A stretch of DNA of 64,000 bases from Akebia trifoliata (Eukaryota; Streptophyta; Magnoliopsida; Ranunculales; Lardizabalaceae): positions 17,873,040-17,937,039 of the forward strand of contig CM030705.1 of the NCBI GenBank assembly GCA_017979445.1. Reading direction: 5' to 3'. Position numbers and translations under genes: made by a program. The first letter of the stretch is position 1. Each line of letters opens with the position of its first letter. The notes beneath the pieces are model-generated. The model saw only the letters and a list, made by a program, of their open reading frames with translations. It made no database searches and was not told where the DNA came from. Of the stretch, positions 62,601 to 64,000 are shown in pieces.

Positions 62601-63175
62601 TCATTGTCTGTTTGACATCAATTCAAAAAATAAAAGATACGTTTTTAAATTTCAAAAAGTAAAAAAAATGAGATTTAACTTTTATTTCCACCTATTTGAG
62701 TGTCAACTTTTATGTCAGAAGCCGAAATTTAAAACCTTGGGTGAAAAAGCGCCAACTTCAACTTTTTGAATCGAGCAACCATCTCACAAAAAGTTATTAA
62801 AATCTAAAAATCTAGTTCCTGAATCCACTATCTATGTATGATGTATCACATTTATCAAATACATCGCTAGTTATATAATTCACAGATAAACTATAGCAGA
62901 AGGTGTTTGATAAAATCACTAAGAGAGATAAAACAGGATAACATATCTTTTTATCTACCTTGGGAGCTTGAAGCTACAATGGAGAATCCCCGAGAAGCGC
63001 TCCAACTGAAGAATTTGCAGCTTCGATGATGTCGAAGCTTTCTTCGAAAACTGAATTCTTTGGGTTTATTTAGAAGATTGGATGATTGAGGAGGAAAGAG
63101 TGGTGGTGGTGTGAAGGGAGAATATAATCGGAAATGGCGGGAAATTCGAGTGAGATGGAGAGCAACGGTTGTCAT
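32494..63175 (-). CDS. mnmG: MnmG/GidA-type tRNA uridine-34 modification enzyme, organelle-targeted; 13 exons
   Basis: The exons join to 2,205 nt, or 734 residues. Exons from high to low coordinate: 62959-63175, 61509-61660, 50987-51078, 46291-46404, 45177-45507, 44014-44193, 42983-43063, 38785-39003, 38560-38702, 37085-37251, 36694-36911, 36450-36542, 32494-32691. Seen: an FAD-binding GGGHAG at residues 91-96; PCNPAVGG at 124-131; the GidA signature [15 protein letters not shown] at 352-366; and the second signature from [15 protein letters not shown] at 448 to 471. C125 and C356 match the two cysteines known to matter in E. coli MnmG (C47, C277). Known: MnmG with MnmE adds the (carboxymethyl)aminomethyl group to U34 using FAD, NADH and methylene-THF. 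The first ~70 residues are rich in Ser, Arg and Phe and poor in acidic residues, so a mitochondrial or plastid transit peptide is inferred. The ORF is intact despite ~28 kb of intron. Confidence 0.96.
32800..35030 (-). pseudogene. L1-type LINE fragment in mnmG intron 12
   Basis: Minus-strand translation shows, in LINE order: a Ser/Thr-rich upstream region (34430-35013), the endonuclease-RT linker [12 protein letters not shown] (34000-34040), a damaged [17 protein letters not shown] block (about 33400-33450), then [23 protein letters not shown] (33235-33310, one residue over is implied) with [14 protein letters not shown]. The RT catalytic half is missing. The 3' end near 32800 has the (TATCAAAAA) tail style of plant LINEs. 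Same orientation as mnmG. A MITE interrupts just upstream at 35110. Confidence 0.75.
35110..35334. mobile_element. hAT-like MITE with perfect 8-bp target duplication
   Basis: 225 bp with terminal inverted repeat CATGGTTTTAAA at 35110-35121 and its complement at 35323-35334. It is flanked by gagacaac on both sides (35102-35109, 35335-35342). Inside are inverted CGTCTCGG/CCGAGACG-like motifs. The 8-bp duplication fits hAT. It lies in mnmG intron 12. Confidence 0.85.
35343..36449. other. mnmG intron 12 remainder
   Basis: No ORF or repeat that I recognise; ordinary AT-rich intron sequence. Confidence 0.4.
36450..36542 (-). CDS. mnmG: mnmG exon 12
   Basis: Residues 639-669, with [21 protein letters not shown], the C-terminal helical motif shared by bacterial and plant MnmG. 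The acceptor is TTTTAG|GTTGCT and the donor TCCAAG|GTGTGT. Thirty-one codons, phase 0. Confidence 0.94.
36694..36911 (-). CDS. mnmG: mnmG exon 11
   Basis: Residues 566-638. It encodes the less conserved linker, then [15 protein letters not shown], the conserved start of the C-terminal MnmE-interaction region. The acceptor is GTTTCAG|GTGGAG and the donor GAGAG|GTCAGA. Confidence 0.94.
37085..37251 (-). CDS. mnmG: mnmG exon 10
   Basis: Residues 510-565 plus one nucleotide. It carries [21 protein letters not shown] (one residue past the quotable limit is implied), the conserved motif near the start of the C-terminal helical region, then LIDDRRW. The acceptor is CTATCAG|CCGCTC and the donor TTTCAG|GTTACT. 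Confidence 0.94.
37540..37800 (-). mobile_element. LINE 3'-end fragment in mnmG intron 9
   Basis: The minus strand reads [16 protein letters not shown] sequence in shifting frame (about 37740-37790), the WKERN motif that ends plant L1 ORF2. An AT-rich 3' tail follows toward 37540. Confidence 0.55.
38560..38702 (-). CDS. mnmG: mnmG exon 9
   Basis: Residues 463-509 plus two nucleotides. It completes signature 2 with GIISGINAA, then runs through [10 protein letters not shown] to EPYRMLT. The intron before it is only 82 nt, the shortest in the gene. The donor is AACAGG|GTAAAT. Joining to exon 10 gives T-G-R-S-E-Y-R at 509-515, where E. coli MnmG has T-S-R-A-E-Y-R. Confidence 0.92.
38703..38784 (-). 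other. mnmG intron 8, 82 nt
   Basis: The only intron near the usual plant minimum, bounded by GTATAA and AAACAG. It contrasts with the 10.4-kb intron 2. Confidence 0.9.
38785..39003 (-). CDS. mnmG: mnmG exon 8: GidA signature 2
   Basis: Residues 390-462. It opens GFSTGLP and includes the [12 protein letters not shown] segment and [15 protein letters not shown], the first part of GidA signature 2. The acceptor is CAATAG|GGGTTC and the donor TCTCAG|GTATAA. Confidence 0.96.
40011..40058 (+). repeat. Poly-C followed by CT microsatellite
   Basis: CCCCCCA, then about 13 C, TCCCCCCTCC and about ten CT units. The minus strand, which is the mnmG transcript strand, is therefore G-rich and GA-rich here. 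Confidence 0.9.
41380..41680 (+). pseudogene. LINE reverse-transcriptase fragment in intron 7
   Basis: The + strand reads [18 protein letters not shown], then [10 protein letters not shown] and [15 protein letters not shown] in a shifted frame. These are the L1-type RT motifs QGAFVxGRQIxDG and MEKAYDxVxW. Opposite orientation to the gene; frameshifted. Confidence 0.7.
42983..43063 (-). CDS. mnmG: mnmG exon 7
   Basis: Residues 363-389. It opens with IVRF, completing signature 1 across the intron, and continues through HQVFLEPEG to ELYVQ. The acceptor is ATTCAG|ATAGTA and the donor GTGCAG|GTAAGC. It is exactly 27 codons, phase 0 to 0, too short to stand out as an ORF. Confidence 0.94.
43610..43760 (-). 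mobile_element. Retroposon 3'-end fragment in intron 6
   Basis: On the minus strand, a GGGGGCTCCCCTATTTGTAT block followed by TTATAATAATGCATTTGCC and an A/T run near 43611-43622. This is the style of a plant non-LTR 3' tail. Family not certain. Confidence 0.35.
44014..44193 (-). CDS. mnmG: mnmG exon 6: GidA signature 1 with catalytic Cys
   Basis: Residues 303-362. It begins [10 protein letters not shown] and ends [11 protein letters not shown], the first half of the GidA signature. C356 corresponds to E. coli C277. The acceptor is AAACAG|GTCAGC; the next AG four bases on would give an immediate stop, which fixes the choice. The donor is GATAAG|GTACTG. Confidence 0.96.
44332..44861. mobile_element. 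hAT-like non-autonomous element in intron 5
   Basis: 530 bp. Terminal inverted repeats are TAGGGCATAAAATGGATTGG and, in complement, TAGGGCTTAAAATGAGTTGG (20 bp, three to four differences). Flanks tcaatgat (44324-44331) and tgaatgat (44862-44869) make an 8-bp duplication with one change. Inside are many GGATCCGAAT and GGATATGGAT subterminal motifs on both sides. No transposase. Confidence 0.85.
45177..45507 (-). CDS. mnmG: mnmG exon 5: largest exon, central FAD/NAD domain
   Basis: Residues 192-302. It includes the [16 protein letters not shown] strand-turn, the GRAGE segment and [11 protein letters not shown], all MnmG hallmarks. The acceptor is TTTCAG|CACTCC (phase 2) and the donor GAAGAG|GTCCTT (phase 0). 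Confidence 0.96.
45888..45904. repeat. Perfect short palindrome CCGTGCC-TAT-GGCACGG
   Basis: A 7-bp perfect stem with a 3-nt loop in intron 4. Similar CCCGTGC...GCACGGG hairpins occur at the ends of some plant repeats, but no partner end is seen here. Confidence 0.5.
46291..46404 (-). CDS. mnmG: mnmG exon 4: [13 protein letters not shown] block, GC donor
   Basis: Residues 154-191 plus two nucleotides. It holds the strongly conserved GPAVxxxRAQxD segment. The only junction that keeps frame with exon 5 is GGAAAG|GCAAGT, a GC splice donor. The GT eight bases downstream of the exon start-side alternative (CAA|GTATGT) would enter exon 5 out of frame. Confidence 0.92.
46859..47003. mobile_element. 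Possible small MITE in intron 3
   Basis: 145 bp with ends TAAGGGCACAC and its complement GTGTGCCCTTA; beyond these the arms share AAAGT(A/G)CAATA. A TA dinucleotide at each end would fit a Tc1/mariner-type duplication. No further support. Confidence 0.4.
47863..48470 (-). mobile_element. LINE 3' fragment with a 28-bp homopolymer in intron 3
   Basis: The minus strand reads VPFAIC near 48130-48150, matching the [14 protein letters not shown] motif of the larger LINE at 57434. A homopolymer of 28 C (+) at 48155-48182 lies just beside it. The rest is the LINE tail region. Confidence 0.55.
48155..48182 (+). repeat. Homopolymer of 28 C
   Basis: Uninterrupted C28, equal to G28 on the mnmG transcript strand. 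Such runs are rare in plant DNA and prone to slippage and sequencing error. Confidence 0.9.
48471..50559. other. mnmG intron 3, unassigned part
   Basis: AT-rich, no ORF above about 80 codons, no clear element ends. GATTCTTTTTGTT is repeated at 49939 and 49970. Confidence 0.35.
50560..50770 (+). mobile_element. LINE tail fragment in intron 3, antisense to the gene
   Basis: The + strand reads [20 protein letters not shown] (about 50634-50695), the conserved WKERNSRxFE end of L1 ORF2. A T-rich and AATG-bearing 3' tail follows. Confidence 0.7.
50987..51078 (-). CDS. mnmG: mnmG exon 3: PCNPAVGG cysteine motif
   Basis: Residues 124-153 plus two nucleotides. It carries the conserved CNPAxGG loop (C125, equivalent to E. 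coli C47) and the EVDALGG motif. The acceptor TACAG|CCTTG lies across a 10.4-kb intron from exon 2. The donor is GATAG|GTATTA. Confidence 0.95.
51880..52068 (+). mobile_element. LINE C-terminal fragment, left of the copia insertion
   Basis: The + strand reads [20 protein letters not shown] (about 51980-52040) and RWDL at the end. It parallels [17 protein letters not shown]...RWDL in the larger LINE. The copia element interrupts directly after gatctcat, and the LINE tail resumes at 57208. Confidence 0.75.
52069..52210 (+). repeat. Copia 5' LTR
   Basis: 142 bp from TATTGGAATATGTTATG to CTATTATTCTTCT; contains TATAAATACC (about 52151-52160), likely its TATA box. Same ends as 57062-57202. Confidence 0.92.
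52211..52229 (+). promoter_or_regulatory. Copia primer-binding site
   Basis: TGGTATCGGAGCCCTAGAG begins right after the 5' LTR. The canonical copia sequence is TGGTATCAGAGC (initiator Met tRNA); here one base differs in the core. Confidence 0.8.
53014..57027 (+). pseudogene. Copia gag-pol polyprotein, inactivated
   Basis: One reading path of about 1,340 codons broken by stops and shifts. Gag: [18 protein letters not shown] (about 53083-53140) to [10 protein letters not shown] (53570). Protease: [12 protein letters not shown] (about 54052-54085), with the catalytic DSG changed to DFG. GAG-pre-integrase and integrase: LGHANFQHL (about 54475) to NNRGEY and [14 protein letters not shown] blocks (about 54810-54940). 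[22 protein letters not shown] (about 55672-55730), [12 protein letters not shown] and FVDAI (about 56098-56112), with the second catalytic Asp lost. RNase [21 protein letters not shown] (about 56620-56680) and [10 protein letters not shown]. Domain order PR-INT-RT-RH proves copia. Confidence 0.88.
57052..57061 (+). promoter_or_regulatory. Copia polypurine tract
   Basis: TGAGGGGGAG directly before the 3' LTR, the plus-strand primer. Confidence 0.8.
57062..57202 (+). repeat. Copia 3' LTR
   Basis: 141 bp, TATTGG to TTCT. The differences from the 5' LTR are transitions, all with T or A in this copy. Confidence 0.92.
57208..57310 (+). mobile_element. LINE 3' tail, right of the copia insertion
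   Basis: Continues the LINE of 51880-52068: a short C-terminal remnant, then TTTTTTTCATTAAAAAATCA and ATCTATCAAAAAA, the (TATCAAAAA) end typical of plant L1 elements. Confidence 0.65.
57392..61060 (-). pseudogene. Near-complete L1-type LINE ORF2 in mnmG intron 2
   Basis: Minus strand, same direction as mnmG. Endonuclease: [12 protein letters not shown] (61029) through [11 protein letters not shown] and [10 protein letters not shown] (about 60640), then [13 protein letters not shown] (about 60520-60560). [21 protein letters not shown] (about 59720-59775), [20 protein letters not shown] (about 59510-59570), [14 protein letters not shown] (about 59175-59215) and FVDNTLFL (about 59045), where the expected second active-site Asp is Asn. 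C-terminal zinc-binding region: [18 protein letters not shown] (about 57810-57865) and [10 protein letters not shown]. The A-rich 3' end lies at 57392-57433. No ORF1 is seen upstream and the frame is broken many times. Confidence 0.88.
61509..61660 (-). CDS. mnmG: mnmG exon 2: FAD-binding Rossmann start
   Basis: Residues 73-123. It contains the dinucleotide-binding core [14 protein letters not shown] and the following helix and strand ending in DRIAWQ. The acceptor is TTTTGTAG|ATTGG and the donor CAG|GTTAAT. Phase 1 in, phase 0 out. Confidence 0.96.
61661..62958. other. mnmG intron 1
   Basis: 1,298 bp between exons 1 and 2. AT-rich with a T-rich tract at 62472-62494 followed by GATTGTATTATATTAAAAAC and GGGGAGACCACCATGG, possibly a retroposon tail. 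No gene. Confidence 0.45.
62959..63175 (-). CDS. mnmG: mnmG exon 1: transit peptide
   Basis: Residues 1-72 plus one nucleotide (ends phase 1). The start is the ATG read at 63175. It is the first Met, and an in-frame TAA lies just upstream at 63203-63205 with no Met between, so this start is forced unless an upstream exon exists. The peptide is basic, with Ser, Pro, Phe and Arg and few acidic residues, as in organelle presequences. The donor is CCCAAG|GTAG. Confidence 0.88.
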
Positions 63176-63740
63176 GGAGAAATACTCGTTGTATTTTAAA
63201 AATTATTTGGATTTTGGAGATGAGAGAAGGGCTGATGAGTCTACTCTTCTGGTTCTGGGAGTGGTACTTGGTTTCACTATTGAGATAAGAGCATTACGTT
63301 TCATTTCTACCTCGTCTCGTCCGCTGTGGAGGTCACTCGGACGAGTCAATTCGCCATGAACGAGTCAGTCATTTAAATCGGTTTATAAGATTTTTTTTTT
63401 TTTTTTTTTTTTAATATGTTCTTATGTAAATAATTATTATTTTTCTTTTATAAACAATATTCTAGTAGATATCACATTTATGTAGAACATAAAGATTTAA
63501 ATGGTTAAAAATCAATTTATTTAGATGAAGAAAACACAAAAATCAAAAAGATTCACCGAATTTTTTTATATGCAAAAAAAGATTTATCTGATTTATGTTT
63601 GATCTTGTGGGGTTAAAAGACTATCGTTGATTGAGATGACTCGGCCAAGTTGACAATTGAATTTTAAGGTGATACGATGAGAGAAATTTGTCGTGTTGAC
63701 TTCAAAACTTGACCGATTCAATGACTCGTGAGAAACGTTC
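63176..63740. other. Upstream flank of mnmG
   Basis: Probable 5' UTR and promoter. The segment 63307-63370 (TCGTCTCGTCCG ... CGGACGAG ... GCCATGAACGAG) resembles the interior of the MITE at 35110-35334 and may be a relic of that family. T tract at 63391-63412. No ORF. Confidence 0.4.
63382..63387 (-). promoter_or_regulatory. Possible TATA box of mnmG
   Basis: TATAAA on the minus strand, about 205 nt upstream of the start codon. Spacing suits a leader of about 170 nt, but the flank is AT-rich and a chance match is quite possible. Confidence 0.2.
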
Positions 63741-63743
63741 CCC

Positions 63744-64000
63744 TATTGGTGATTCTTGGGTTCACCTAATCAAGATTTCTCCTCAGATTGGGGCCAGAAT
63801 ATTGGTGATTCATGAGTTCACCTAATCTGGATTTCTTTTTAGACATTTTTAAGACGTGAATGTTGATGATCCAGACTTCACCGAATATGGCTTTCTTAGA
63901 AAATTTTGGGGCATCAAGATTGGTGATTCTGTCTAAGGTTGGTGTTGGGCCCTGAAGATTGGTGTTTCTCTCAAGTTCACCTAATGAGTCGTTCTGGAGT
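63744..64000. repeat. Degenerate tandem repeat of about 57 bp, runs off the window
   Basis: Imperfect copies starting ATTGGTGATTC at 63744, 63800, 63862, 63919 and a shortened one at 63958. Each is followed by a (G)AGTTCACCTAAT-like half. Spacing 56, 62, 57 and 39. Confidence 0.65.

Noticed and set aside
63307..63370. Second copy of the 35110 MITE upstream of mnmG
   Set aside because: Only short CGGACGAG and GCCATGAACGAG similarity; no inverted ends or target duplication, so listed only as a possible relic.

Overview
This is nuclear DNA from a flowering plant. The evidence is an intron-split gene, plant retrotransposon lineages (Athila-like and Tat/Ogre-like Ty3/gypsy, Ty1/copia, plant L1-type LINEs) and several MITEs. 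The species cannot be fixed from sequence alone; large LINE-filled introns are typical of many woody dicots and magnoliids. I find one intact protein gene. Nearly everything else is mobile DNA or its debris.

Region 1 (1 to about 28,000) is a nested retrotransposon stack. The oldest layer is a decayed Athila-like element on the + strand, with gag at 300-2400, protease and early RT at 4147-5239, and RT to integrase at 23,979-26,430. Its gag holds a Tourist-like MITE (751-1410). A solo Tat/Ogre-type LTR (2401-4146) lies between gag and protease. Its RT is split at 5239/23,979, where the two ends share the 5-mer caaac. Inside that split is a rearranged Tat/Ogre relative (5240-10,357), joined to an inverted leader fragment. 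A complete-ended, very young element (10,892-22,288) then sits inside the inverted fragment, flanked by the target duplication cgaat. This young element has almost identical 1.73-kb LTRs, an Ogre-type primer site and a 34-bp minisatellite in its 3' UTR. It keeps only scraps of pol, so it must have moved with enzymes supplied in trans.

Region 2 (28,000-32,490) has no gene I recognise. It holds a small inverted-repeat MITE and a 92-nt hairpin.

Region 3 (32,494-63,175, minus strand) is one gene of about 30.7 kb. It encodes the organelle-targeted plant homologue of MnmG (GidA), the FAD enzyme that works with MnmE on wobble uridine 34 of tRNAs. I resolved 13 exons that join without a frame break into 2,205 nt (734 residues). 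Twelve introns follow GT/GC-AG rules, and intron 4 uses a GC donor. The introns hold at least eight LINE pieces in both orientations, a copia element with unusual TA...CT termini (52,069-57,202), and hAT-like MITEs with 8-bp target duplications.

Region 4 (63,176-64,000) is the gene's upstream flank, ending in a degenerate tandem repeat of about 57 bp that runs off the window.
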